From assembly GCA_964478625.1 (NCBI GenBank), contig CAYZJH010000012.1, forward strand, positions 10,396 through 74,395: a stretch of 64,000 bases of DNA. The letters run 5' to 3'. Positions 8,753-18,098 of this stretch are shown here, one piece after another (within the stretch, counting starts at the first letter, position 1; each line of letters begins with the position of its first letter). The translations under genes were made by a program, and so were the position numbers. The DNA comes from SKZT01 sp964478625 (GTDB taxonomy: Bacteria > Desulfobacterota > Desulfobacteria > Desulfobacterales > SKZT01). Below the pieces are notes generated by a model, which was not told where the DNA came from, made no database searches, and was given only the letters and a program-made list of their open reading frames with translations.

Positions 8753-9256
8753 ATGGGTACTCATGAACACAAAAAACAGGCTCCTAAAAAGGCAAGTATT
8801 GCTATTTTATCCGTTTCCAGTACCCGGAATCTTGAAAACGATGAAAGTGGTCAATGGATTAAAAACAGCGCTATAGCGGCCGGGCACGAAGTGCTCTTTC
8901 ATCATGTGGTTCAGGATGATTTCAATGAAATCAGAGAGGCAGTGACCCGATGGGTAAAGGATTCGACAGTTCAAATCATTATTTTAACCGGCGGAACAGG
9001 AATTGCCCGAAAAGATGTCACCATCGAGGCGGTTCATCCCCTGTTTGAAAAAGAGCTTACCGGCTTTGCCGTATTATTTACCCAGTTGAGCTTCAAGGAA
9101 ATCGGGGGGGCAGCCATGCTGTCCCGTACTACCGGAGGCATTGTCGGAAACACCGTTGTGTTTTGTATTCCCGGAAGCCTCAATGCCTGTAAACTTGCGT
9201 GCAATGAGCTGATTTTGCCTGAGTTGGGGCATTTGATCAAACACGCGGTTGAATAA
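8753..9256 (+). CDS. Molybdopterin adenylyltransferase-type protein (MoaB/MogA family)
   Basis: The 167-residue protein has the MoaB/MogA fold signature. TGGTGIARKDVTIEA binds the pterin phosphate, and PGSLNACKLACNELILPEL matches the C-terminal family block. It would adenylylate molybdopterin to activate it for metal insertion. Its location 0.9 kb from the divergent mobA operon fits a shared role in cofactor assembly. It follows pyrR by 3 bases and precedes the GlmS-like giant by 32 bases, so all three may share a transcript. MoaB and MogA cannot be separated from sequence reading alone. Confidence 0.9.
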   Translation: MGTHEHKKQAPKKASIAILSVSSTRNLENDESGQWIKNSAIAAGHEVLFHHVVQDDFNEIREAVTRWVKDSTVQIIILTGGTGIARKDVTIEAVHPLFEKELTGFAVLFTQLSFKEIGGAAMLSRTTGGIVGNTVVFCIPGSLNACKLACNELILPELGHLIKHAVE

Positions 9257-9288
9257 CCGGATGGCCTAAGCATGGGATTAATCTTATC

Positions 9289-12200
9289 ATGTGTGGAATA
9301 GTCGGATATTTCGGTCGGGCCCCCAACAGTTTGACACGGGTTTTGACCGCCATGTCAGCCATTATCTACCGTGCCCCTGACAGCACCGGTATTGGAATTT
9401 TCGGGGATGAAAACGAACCGGTGCGCGCCAGAAAATCAACCGGCTCGGTGATACAACTGGTGAATACCCTCTTAAAAAATCCCCTTTATCCCAATTTGCC
9501 TCAGGAATTGATGGGTTTTTTTGACTCCATGGCAGACAAATCCTACCTGGAAGAACGTCAACTCCGGCTGCTGATTTATGAGAATCTTCCCACAGACTAT
9601 TTCCTGGATCTAAAAAAAGGAAATGTAACCTATCCTTTGTTCAGAGAACTGATCGATATCGAAAAACCTGACCCCCGAAGCATTGTTCCAGGATGGCCAG
9701 GACGATCCAATCCCCTGCCTGCCCTGGTTATTGAATCGCGGGAGGACCTTCAGCAAGCGGTTTTTAAACTGATTCAGGAATATGATCTTTCTTCAGTCGT
9801 TATCAAGTCTCTTATCCGCAACACCTTATCCCGTTCAATTGAAAGCCGCCGCAAAGAAGGATATCTCGAGGTGGAACCTTCCGATATCCTGACGGCTTTT
9901 GACCAGGTTTATGAACAGATCCTTTTGGAAGAAAAGAGGCTGCAGGCGACGGATGTCGAACTGGAATCCTTATGGGAAAAACAAAAAAGTTTCGACTATC
10001 TGTGGCGTTTCCTCAGAGCCGGCAGGGTAACCATTCCAACAGATTATGATCCGGATGGTGTGCGGGGTATTTTCCGTTTATTGGATGGAGTACTTCTGAG
10101 CCGATTGCCCATGCGACCCCGTTTGGGAGAAGCTTTACACCATCAACTGATTACACTTTGGCCAAAGGCTGGGAATATGGCTCCTCTGGATTGGAAAACC
10201 CTTTATTTTGCTGAAAAAGGAGCCAACCTTTACGGATGGGCTGCGGCGGCGGCATTAACTTTTCTGGAAAAAGAAATGGAAGGCTTTTCCAATGAGGTCC
10301 ATACCGGTTCAGAAGAATCAAAAATGGGTTATTCTAAAGCACCGGGAAAAACCAACCCGGTGCTACTCGCAAGCTTTCTGACTCCGGTGGTATCCCAGGG
10401 AAGATGGGCCCTTCAATCGGCTGTAACCACTAAAAATGCTCATCCTTTTTTCGACAATCTATTTCAGAGAATTATCGTTTTAAACGGCCAGTTTAATACG
10501 AATGTTGAAAGTGATGTCCGTTCATTTCTGGAAAAAGTGGCCCATTATTCCTTCAGAAGCGAAAATTCTTCAGAATATTTTGCACTGCTCTGGGGGTATT
10601 ACTTTAAACGGCTCAGCGAAGAAAAAAAGAGGTTCAAGAGTATCAGGACCCAGATTGAAACCGGTCTTGAAACCTATGATATCGGAAGTCAGTCAGTGGA
10701 TTATCAGATATTTCACCGATTAAGAGGAAAATCTCAGGAACAGATCGATGAACTGGCATTTATTGAAACCGCCAGAAAATTGACTCAAGGCGGCGGGCAG
10801 ATCGCCGTTGCCGGACTCAGCCTGCATTCAACCCGGACATTACTGGTAGCCGGTCATAACCGACCTGTTTTTATCGTACGCAGAATTGAAACCGATGACA
10901 TCATGGTCGTATCTGATATCAACGCCGCCATGGGTCTGTTTTCCCAGAAATTGATCAGCAATATCACCCTGAAATTGGAAGCTCTCAGGTTAAACCATCT
11001 TGAAGTATTGAATGAGCTGAACAAACAGAATGCACCTAATCGTGTAAAGGACGCTGAACTTCACAGGTACAGGGATGAAGAAAATTCACTGTTAAAAAAT
11101 TTTAATGTCGAAGTTTATCCTCTGGACGGAAAGGAATTGTTCGCCAGAATTTCAGGTTCAATTGAAAATAATCAATTCAAAAGAACCATTTCCATCACTG
11201 ATTTTGACGGCAATCCAATCCCGGATATCGAGCCGTTTGAAACCATCCTGAGTCCGCCGCAGATTCAGAAGGACTTTTACACGTCATTTTATGAGACCCA
11301 TTTAAAGGAAATTCCGGATCGTCTGTCGGAAATGTTCGGGTTCTATACCCCGGATTCTCAAAGCCTGCCCCGTTTAAATATCAAAACCGGCATGCTTCAA
11401 CGAAGGTTCGGTCATGATTTCAAAGGACTCAAACGCATGGTGTTGGTGGGAATGGGAAGTGCCCACAACATGAATCTAGCAGCACGTTTTTTTATCCGAA
11501 CCCTATTGCCGGAATTGGACGTTATTGCCATAAGGCCAGTGGAAATTGAAAATCTTTTTAAAGTTATTTCTCCGGAAAAAGATCTGGTCATTCTCAGCAG
11601 CTGGTCCGGCACCACCGCTGATATCGTGCAATTTGCCAATCATTTGAAGTCTCATAATATCCCTTTTCTAGCGGTTACTGAAAAATTATTTTCCGATCTG
11701 GGGCTTATTGCCGAAAGAAGCGTTGGAGTTTTATCTACCCTCAGCGGTGAAGAGATTACCGTATCAGGAATTAAAAGTACTATAACCCTGCTCTCTTGCC
11801 TCTGCCTTTTTACGGTATGGCTTTGTTCGCGCATGGGCGAAGAAAAAAAAGCATTGAACTACATGGAGAGACTTTGCGAAATTCCAGCAATTCTGGCCCA
11901 ATTGATTCATGACGAACAGGTTAAAAAATTTTGCGAACGAATAGCCTCTGAAAGTGCGCAAAGCTGCGCCGGTATTGTCATTGATGCTCTCAACAACACC
12001 GGTGTCGGGTATGAGGCGGCTTCAAAGCTTGAAGAATGCAGCTGGTCTTCCATTGCCAAACCCCTTGATTATAATGACCTGTATATCCAGTGCCTGAGGA
12101 AAGATTTGAGGCATAACCTCATTTTGGTAAACACAACCTACAAACCAAGACTTTCCGAAGCCATAAACCTGATGACCAAGCTGTACCTTGAAAAAATCCC

Positions 12201-13857
12201 ATTTGTCGCGGTGTCCACCTCCATAAGGGAATTGGCAAAAGTGGAAATGTTTTCCCGAAACCGCTGTATCTGCCTGCCCTCGGCAGATCCGGCGCTGCAG
12301 CCTTTTATTGATTTTGTTTTTTTCTATATGCTTTCTTTCCACTACGGACGTGCCCACGGCCGATCCTCGGATTTTCCCAGAAATCGAGCCAAATCGGTCA
12401 CCGCCGGCAGAAACATTCTCCATGAACCCGCATCAACAGCAAAGGAATTTCATCAGCTCGATTTCAAAACACGAGGAATAAGACTCGAAGCAAAAGAATC
12501 CGATTCATGGCTATTCCAGGAGACAATCTGGGAAACAACCTCTGAAACTTTTTGGGAAAAAAGTTATTTCAGACAAATGCGACACCTGATCCGGACCATT
12601 CAGGGACGAAATGCACTCAACTCTTTGGTGTATTCTCCCACGGATAAAGATCTCGAGCGAATCGTATCGCATCTTTCATATGCAATCGCCGAAGAAAGGG
12701 AAATTGTTTTCCTGCCATTTGACAGGCCGGCCAATTCAGCCGCAAAAAATTTGGCTGTACAATTCAACCGTCTCTTTTCAGGCTCTTTCAGAACCTCAAA
12801 CCCTCTGGATTCCATGGAAAGTTTTTCAGATCATTCCCTGATTTTTCTGCTCGATTCAAGGTCTCATGATATTGCCTCCATTGAAACATTCGAGGGAAAT
12901 TTTCCTCCCGGGTGCATTTACATTGGACCTGAATCAGACATTTCCAGACTAAACAATCCCCAGGGGTGCTGTTTTTTCAAAGAACCATTTGCTTTCTGTG
13001 AAAGTGATCTGCTTTATCTGATCCTAATTTTATTATTTGTTGAAGCAACCCGCAAATTGGCACCGACCAGGGCAGAGATTCTGGAAAAAAACATCAAAAA
13101 AGGGTGCCTGGGCTTGAACCGTATTTTGGAGAATACGGCCCTAAAAAATTCAATAACCGATTCCATAGCCTCAAACTCAGGATATCTGTCCTCGCTTTTC
13201 ATCGGACCCACCGGAGGGATCGGGGATATATGGACTGATCGTTTCGATCAGTTTTCAAGAATGATTCTTCAAAACTATTATTATGGCGAAAGTGCCCATG
13301 GTCCTCTGGTGACCATCGACCCAAGGGTAGGGGATAAATATGTGCGACTTGCCGCCAGAAACACTATGGTTCCCCTCTACGGTGAAGAGAGGGTCGGTGA
13401 ATGGGAAAAACGGTACCTGAATGGACGGAGTACGGATGTTTTTTTGAGCCAGTCTCCCAACTATCTTTTTTATCATTCTGAAACCCCGTTTTTTGCTGAG
13501 GGAAACTGGTATTTTCCGGTACTGAGGCATGATTATGACACCACCGAAGACAACCTGGTAATCCTGGATGCCACCAGCGAACGGTATATCGAGCAGGCTC
13601 AGGATGAAATGTCCACATTCGGCGCTCGCTATGCCAGGATGATTGTTATTTCGCAGGAGGCTTTTTTCGGGGCGGAACCCAAAATGTCCCTTTTTAAATA
13701 TCCTATCAGTCATATGCTTTTGTTGCCTCCGCTTTTTGAACATAACGAAATCATGGTTCCTATCCCGGATTTAATATTGCCCATAGCCATGAGCATGGTT
13801 TCCATGGCCATCACCGGAGCCACTCAAAAACTGATCAATGGGCGGGTTTTGCAATAA
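9289..13857 (+). CDS. Giant GlmS-like protein: split class II glutaminase plus two tandem SIS-domain pairs
   Basis: The 1522-residue protein begins MCGIVGYFG, so processing would expose Cys2 as the Ntn-glutaminase nucleophile, followed by YRAPDSTGIGIFGD. The next glutaminase block normally comes within ~40 residues. Here it appears only at ~372-385 (GRWALQS...NAHPF, then VLNGQFNTN), so a ~300-residue insertion splits the domain. The domain closes with NRPVFIVRR and VVSDINAAMG (~515-550). Four SIS-like regions follow: ~714-845 (SSWSGTTAD matches the GlmS phosphosugar loop), ~890-1050 (GYEAASKLEECSW), ~1134-1275 (degenerate) and ~1300-1522 (YYGESAHGPLVTID matches the GlmS ELKHGP block). Canonical GlmS is ~610 residues with one SIS pair. 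The likely chemistry is glutamine-dependent amination or isomerisation of a sugar phosphate, but the substrate is unknown. The MetH-activation-like gene starts 4 bases later. Confidence 0.85.
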   Translation: MCGIVGYFGRAPNSLTRVLTAMSAIIYRAPDSTGIGIFGDENEPVRARKSTGSVIQLVNTLLKNPLYPNLPQELMGFFDSMADKSYLEERQLRLLIYENLPTDYFLDLKKGNVTYPLFRELIDIEKPDPRSIVPGWPGRSNPLPALVIESREDLQQAVFKLIQEYDLSSVVIKSLIRNTLSRSIESRRKEGYLEVEPSDILTAFDQVYEQILLEEKRLQATDVELESLWEKQKSFDYLWRFLRAGRVTIPTDYDPDGVRGIFRLLDGVLLSRLPMRPRLGEALHHQLITLWPKAGNMAPLDWKTLYFAEKGANLYGWAAAAALTFLEKEMEGFSNEVHTGSEESKMGYSKAPGKTNPVLLASFLTPVVSQGRWALQSAVTTKNAHPFFDNLFQRIIVLNGQFNTNVESDVRSFLEKVAHYSFRSENSSEYFALLWGYYFKRLSEEKKRFKSIRTQIETGLETYDIGSQSVDYQIFHRLRGKSQEQIDELAFIETARKLTQGGGQIAVAGLSLHSTRTLLVAGHNRPVFIVRRIETDDIMVVSDINAAMGLFSQKLISNITLKLEALRLNHLEVLNELNKQNAPNRVKDAELHRYRDEENSLLKNFNVEVYPLDGKELFARISGSIENNQFKRTISITDFDGNPIPDIEPFETILSPPQIQKDFYTSFYETHLKEIPDRLSEMFGFYTPDSQSLPRLNIKTGMLQRRFGHDFKGLKRMVLVGMGSAHNMNLAARFFIRTLLPELDVIAIRPVEIENLFKVISPEKDLVILSSWSGTTADIVQFANHLKSHNIPFLAVTEKLFSDLGLIAERSVGVLSTLSGEEITVSGIKSTITLLSCLCLFTVWLCSRMGEEKKALNYMERLCEIPAILAQLIHDEQVKKFCERIASESAQSCAGIVIDALNNTGVGYEAASKLEECSWSSIAKPLDYNDLYIQCLRKDLRHNLILVNTTYKPRLSEAINLMTKLYLEKIPFVAVSTSIRELAKVEMFSRNRCICLPSADPALQPFIDFVFFYMLSFHYGRAHGRSSDFPRNRAKSVTAGRNILHEPASTAKEFHQLDFKTRGIRLEAKESDSWLFQETIWETTSETFWEKSYFRQMRHLIRTIQGRNALNSLVYSPTDKDLERIVSHLSYAIAEEREIVFLPFDRPANSAAKNLAVQFNRLFSGSFRTSNPLDSMESFSDHSLIFLLDSRSHDIASIETFEGNFPPGCIYIGPESDISRLNNPQGCCFFKEPFAFCESDLLYLILILLFVEATRKLAPTRAEILEKNIKKGCLGLNRILENTALKNSITDSIASNSGYLSSLFIGPTGGIGDIWTDRFDQFSRMILQNYYYGESAHGPLVTIDPRVGDKYVRLAARNTMVPLYGEERVGEWEKRYLNGRSTDVFLSQSPNYLFYHSETPFFAEGNWYFPVLRHDYDTTEDNLVILDATSERYIEQAQDEMSTFGARYARMIVISQEAFFGAEPKMSLFKYPISHMLLLPPLFEHNEIMVPIPDLILPIAMSMVSMAITGATQKLINGRVLQ

Positions 13858-13861
13858 AGTA

Positions 13862-14533
13862 ATGACCGCGAGCACCAAACGTTTCATAATCCGTCCGAAA
13901 CCTCAGGACCTTAGCATAACGGTCAACCTGTTAGCCAGATACGCAGGGGGAAGCCGATACCGGATGGACAAGGATATGGAAAAAAAAGCTGTTTTGGTTC
14001 TGGAAGAAGCCAATAATCTCATTGATCCTGCCCTGGTCTATTCAGTTCATGACATCTCCCGACTGGACAAGGATTTCCCAATGGAACTCTTATTACCTGA
14101 AAACGGGGAAAAAGCTCAGAAGCTATCCGTGTGTGTCTGCACTCTCGGACCAAAACTGGAGACGGAAGTCGTCCAAGCCATGAAATCAGGAGATGTTCTA
14201 CGAGGTATGCTTTTAGATGCTGCAGGTGTGGGAATGCTGGAATCTTTGGGAAATTTATCATTTTCCCATGTTCACCGGGAGGCCCGAAAATATGATCTGT
14301 TTGCAGGATGCCGTTTTGGACCCGGGTATAACCGGGTGCCCATGGAAACTCAGGTTCATTTGTTTGCGCTGGTCGATGCCGCCGCTATCGGAGTTTCCCT
14401 CACCCGTTCCCTTGTCATGATTCCGGCAAAATCATTGTCTTTTTTTGTGGTTTTTTATAAAGAACCTCATTCAAAATCAAATACTTATAAATGCGGGACT
14501 TGTGACCTAAAGGAATGTTCCTATCGTATCTGA
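13862..14533 (+). CDS. MetH-activation-domain-like protein (corrinoid/B12 reactivation)
   Basis: This protein of about 223 residues resembles the stand-alone homologues of the methionine synthase activation domain found with corrinoid proteins. Supporting features are the VCVCTLGPKLE segment, a Gly-rich GCRFGPGYNRVP block, and a C-terminal CGTCDLKECSYR motif matching the family CxxC-x4-C-x-Y ending. The MetH activation domain binds SAM to remethylate inactive cob(II)alamin. Stand-alone versions are thought to help activate corrinoid proteins with RACo-type reductases. Start ATG 13862 lies 4 bases after the previous stop; an upstream ATG at 13838 overlaps that gene and adds nothing conserved. 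The RACo-like gene at 16181 supports the role. No corrinoid methyltransferase is present. Confidence 0.8.
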   Translation: MTASTKRFIIRPKPQDLSITVNLLARYAGGSRYRMDKDMEKKAVLVLEEANNLIDPALVYSVHDISRLDKDFPMELLLPENGEKAQKLSVCVCTLGPKLETEVVQAMKSGDVLRGMLLDAAGVGMLESLGNLSFSHVHREARKYDLFAGCRFGPGYNRVPMETQVHLFALVDAAAIGVSLTRSLVMIPAKSLSFFVVFYKEPHSKSNTYKCGTCDLKECSYRI

Positions 14534-14578
14534 AAGGGAATAAAACAATCTTATATTTATGCAATTTGTGAAGGAATA

Positions 14579-16197
14579 ATGGATGCCGTTTTTGCCTGGC
14601 AAGCGCATATCGGGGAAGCCGAGGTTTGCCTTGGTAATATCGGCAAAATTCTGAACCTGAATCTGTTCTACCATAATTCTTGGCTTGCTGTGGGTATGAA
14701 GGACTTTTCCATTAAAAATCCTCATATCCTCTTAAAATTTCTCCGTGCATTAATTAAGGCTCTTGACCTTAAACCGATGAACAGGGTCAAAACGGGCGGG
14801 GTTACCATCATCCAGTGACAATCCGAAATAAGCTTTTTTTTAACCGCCGGGCTATTGATGTTGATCAGTGCTATATTAATTACAGTTTCGCTGGTTTTTT
14901 CCTGGACGGTCCGTTTCGAACTGAGGAAGGCCAATACCAGCCTGAAAGTTGCCAAAGCCGTGGCAGAACTTTCGACTCTTACCAACGCCTATATCAGCCG
15001 CCATGAACTGAGGATGGAAACTCAATGAAAATCCTGTTTCGAAAAGATTTAAAACCTTTTATCAGCCCCTTCTGCCCCTGAGGAAATTCGGACCCTCGAG
15101 TTGATTATTGATTCCTTATCGGAATCCTTTAACACTCTCAGTCATATTTATCAGGAGCAGAGCCGTTTGTTGGACACCGGCTTGTCTGAAAAAGAATTCC
15201 AGCGACTCCGGGTAATTGAAGAACGAATCATCGCAAGGATGCGCACGGATTGCCAGAACCTTCTCTCCAGAGTATTTATGGTATCAGGCCGGACACATGA
15301 CCGATCCTTGCTGATGCAGCATCCCAATACGATAATTATAACCGCCATAGGAGCCTTTCTGATGCTTCTGTGCCTTACCGAAACTCCCGTGGTAGTGTTG
15401 AAAATTACCCGAGATATGCAGCCGCTTCTCCAGGGCACCCAAAAAATGGGACAGGGAAAACTGGACCATCGTATTCCCGCACTGGTCAATGATGAAATCG
15501 GAAGTCTTTCCACGGCTTTCAACAAAATGGCAGACAACATTCAAAGACTTGTTCAAAAGGACAAGGATTCTCGGATACAATTGAGTCAGGAAATGGCTCA
15601 AAAGGAACGTTACCAGGAGGCTTTTCGGGAAAGTGAAAAAAATTATGTCTCCTTGTTGAAAGTTCACCTGATGCAATTTTTGTCCAAACAGAAGGGTGTT
15701 TCACATAAGTTCTTAATCTCAACGATAGTGTGGAAGGAATGCTCAAAATACTGCCAAGGCTTATCGGTGAGGATTTCTGTCTTGAATGGAAACCCGGCAA
15801 AAACCTGGGATTCGTTAAAATGGATCCTTCCCAATTGCACCAGATCCTTGCAAACCTTTGTATCCATTCAAGGGATGCCATTAAAAACGTAGGAAAAATC
15901 ACTCTTGACAAACCCTATTGTGAAAATCATCTTGAATGCACTCCCGGAGAATACCTATGGTTGGCAGTCAGCGACAACGGTTGCGGGATGAACAGGGAAA
16001 CCCTCGATATCCTTTTTGAGCCGTTTTTTACCACAAAGGAGTTGGGAAAGGTTACCGGTCTTGGTTTGGCCACAGTGTACGGAATCGTCAAACAAAACAA
16101 CGGGTTCATTGATGTTGCTACTGAACCGGGACAGGGGACAACATTTAAAATCTACTTGCCTGAAACTAAATCAATGGAAAATGTTGCAAAAGAATAA
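14579..16197 (+). pseudogene. Decayed sensor histidine kinase (NMT1-like sensor, TM, HAMP, partial PAS, HATPase)
   Basis: Pieces of one kinase lie in order but in different frames. At 14579-14818 is the C-terminal end of an NMT1/THI5-like substrate-binding domain. It is followed by TIRNKLF and, after a frameshift in a run of eight T (14834-14841), a membrane segment (LISAILITVSLVF). In-frame TGA and TAA then interrupt the periplasmic loop near 15026-15050. From 15101 the reading resumes through a second membrane span and a HAMP domain (GKLDHRIPALVNDEIGSL). A PAS start (DAIFVQTEGCF) then stops at ~15706-15708. The frame restarts in the LNLND-xx-EGML block and runs through an intact-looking HATPase (NGCGM, FFTTKELGKVTGLGLA). 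The rest of PAS and the HisKA phospho-His are missing. The N-terminus is also truncated. No functional kinase is expected. Confidence 0.88.
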
Positions 16198-17836
16198 AAA
16201 AACGACTACAGCGGGTGAGGTTACCATCTTTGTTCGTGATCAATCGATTAAAGCCCGCAAAGGCCAAAGCCTGATGCATGCACTGTCGGATAATGGCATC
16301 TTTTTGAGAGCTGATTGCGGCGGCAATGGACGGTGTACAAAATGCAGCGTCAAGATCCTTCAGGACATGCCGGAATCCAAAACATTTCCTGAAAATAAAG
16401 ATAACAACACTGAAAACACTAAGCCAACACACCGGAATGTTCTGGCATGTCAGGAGACAGTCACCGGAAATCTCATGATCGAAATCCCAGGATCAGCCCA
16501 TTTAAGCCCGGATGTCATACAAAAACCAAGGATTTCCCATAAGCTCAAATCCCGTATATCCCGTTTTTTAAAAGAGGAACATCCACATTTGGGACATTGC
16601 CTGGCGGTTGACATCGGAACCACAACCATAGGCGTCTACCTATGCAATATGGACAAGGCATCCATTGATGGCTCGGTGTCCCTGAAAAACCCCCAGTCTC
16701 TTTTCGGTGCCGACATCATGAGCCGAATCACGGCATTGGCTGAGAGCCCCATGATTATCAGACGACTTCAGCAAGTGGTGGTTCAGGCCATCGACTGGGG
16801 TATCCATAATCTGTGTTTTTCTGCAAAACATCTGGATCCCCAAAATATCAGGTCGATGGCTGTGGTGGGTAATTCGGTTATGCTTCATCTGTTTCTCGGC
16901 AAAGACCCCTCGTCTATCGGGGTGGCCCCCTACCAACCCAAATTTTATGAAACCCAAACCCTTTTGGCCGGCCGGCTTGGGTTTAATTTTAATCATAATG
17001 CAGAAATTTATACGATCCCGTTAATATCCGGTTTTTTAGGAGCTGATATTGTGGCAGCATCCCTGGCCGTGAATTTGAAAAACGAACCATCAGGAACCGT
17101 GCTGGCCGATGTGGGTACCAATGGAGAATTGATGGCGGTCGGGACTCAATCCATGGTCGCCACATCCTGCGCCACCGGTCCGGCCCTGGAAGGAGCTACC
17201 ATCGAGCATGGGATGCAGGCCGTTTCCGGGGCAATATCCGCTGTATCCATAAACAGGAAAACCGGCAAAGTCAGATATTCGGTTAAAGGTGGCCAAAAGG
17301 CATCCGGAATTTGCGGCTCAGGCATCATCAGCGCAGTGGCAGAGTTACTTCGGGCTAATATACTGCTTCCTGACGGGCGATTTGACCTATCGGCAGGTTG
17401 TGATCGGATTCGGTTAACCCGAAAAAATATACCCGAATTTGTTCTGACATATGAAAACGAATCTGCCACAGGAAAAGCTGTTACGCTGACTCAAAAGGAC
17501 ATACGAAATGTCCAGCTTGCCAAAGCGGCTTTTCGTACCGGAATTGATCTTCTGTGCGAAAATATGGGTCGGGTTGTTCCCAGCCGATTGCTGGTTGCCG
17601 GGGCTTTCGGAAATTATATCCGAAAACAGGATGCCCTGGCCATCGGAATGTTTCCCCCCATGCCGGCAAAAAATATCCGGATTGTCGGAAATGCCGCCGG
17701 AGAAGGCGCAATCCTGTCGCTTTTTAATCCTTACATTCTTGCAGAGGCCCGTGATCTCGCCGCCAATACCCGGGTGATCGATTTGACGTCCCATAGCCGT
17801 TTTCAGGATCATTTTATCGAATCTTTGTCATTTTAG
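16181..17836 (+). CDS. RACo-like corrinoid activation protein (2Fe-2S plus ASKHA ATPase, DUF4445 type)
   Basis: This protein of about 551 residues starts with a 2Fe-2S ferredoxin domain (DCGGNGRCTKC, then LACQE) at residues ~45-95. The ASKHA ATPase blocks follow: VDIGTTTIGVYL, LADVGTNGELM, SGICGSGIISAVAELL and VAGAFGNYIRKQDA. This is the architecture of reductive activators of corrinoid proteins (RACo/RamA type), which use ATP and an Fe-S electron to reduce Co(II) to Co(I). I place the start at ATG 16181, overlapping the kinase remnant by 17 bases. The longer frame to 16016 only reads the kinase gene out of frame. With the MetH-activation-like gene at 13862 it makes a corrinoid reactivation pair. 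Confidence 0.88.
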   Translation: MLQKNKKTTTAGEVTIFVRDQSIKARKGQSLMHALSDNGIFLRADCGGNGRCTKCSVKILQDMPESKTFPENKDNNTENTKPTHRNVLACQETVTGNLMIEIPGSAHLSPDVIQKPRISHKLKSRISRFLKEEHPHLGHCLAVDIGTTTIGVYLCNMDKASIDGSVSLKNPQSLFGADIMSRITALAESPMIIRRLQQVVVQAIDWGIHNLCFSAKHLDPQNIRSMAVVGNSVMLHLFLGKDPSSIGVAPYQPKFYETQTLLAGRLGFNFNHNAEIYTIPLISGFLGADIVAASLAVNLKNEPSGTVLADVGTNGELMAVGTQSMVATSCATGPALEGATIEHGMQAVSGAISAVSINRKTGKVRYSVKGGQKASGICGSGIISAVAELLRANILLPDGRFDLSAGCDRIRLTRKNIPEFVLTYENESATGKAVTLTQKDIRNVQLAKAAFRTGIDLLCENMGRVVPSRLLVAGAFGNYIRKQDALAIGMFPPMPAKNIRIVGNAAGEGAILSLFNPYILAEARDLAANTRVIDLTSHSRFQDHFIESLSF

Positions 17837-17999
17837 ACTGGAAAGAAAGCTATCAAAGGACGGATCATTTATGATCAACGATTCCATTTTCTGTGGTAAC
17901 TTGAATTATTTGCGAATTTAATGCATAGGTACATAAGAGATCACTTCATCATAAGCCGTTTAACCGGCACAACATTTATTTTATCCATAAGGCACCGGC

Positions 18000-18098
18000 A
18001 TGCGGGAGTTTAAAAAATTTATGGCCAGGCTCGGAAAATGGTTTTTCGGATCGTCTTTTTCTGGGATCACTTTTAAAATTCCGGAGTTTGGCCAATGA
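18000..18098 (+). CDS. Possible 32-residue peptide overlapping the radical SAM gene
   Basis: An ATG at 18000 opens 32 codons ending in a TGA that overlaps the radical SAM start as ATGA. The peptide is basic at the N-terminus (MREFKKFMARLGKW), then Phe/Ser/Gly-rich, and ends PEFGQ. The ribosome site for the radical SAM gene (GGAG at 18083) lies inside it. A peptide translationally coupled to a radical SAM gene is the usual layout for RiPP precursors, but there is no leader/core signature, RRE domain or peptidase here. The ribosome site for the small ORF (AAGGCACCGG) is weak. It may be chance. Confidence 0.3.
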   Translation: MREFKKFMARLGKWFFGSSFSGITFKIPEFGQ

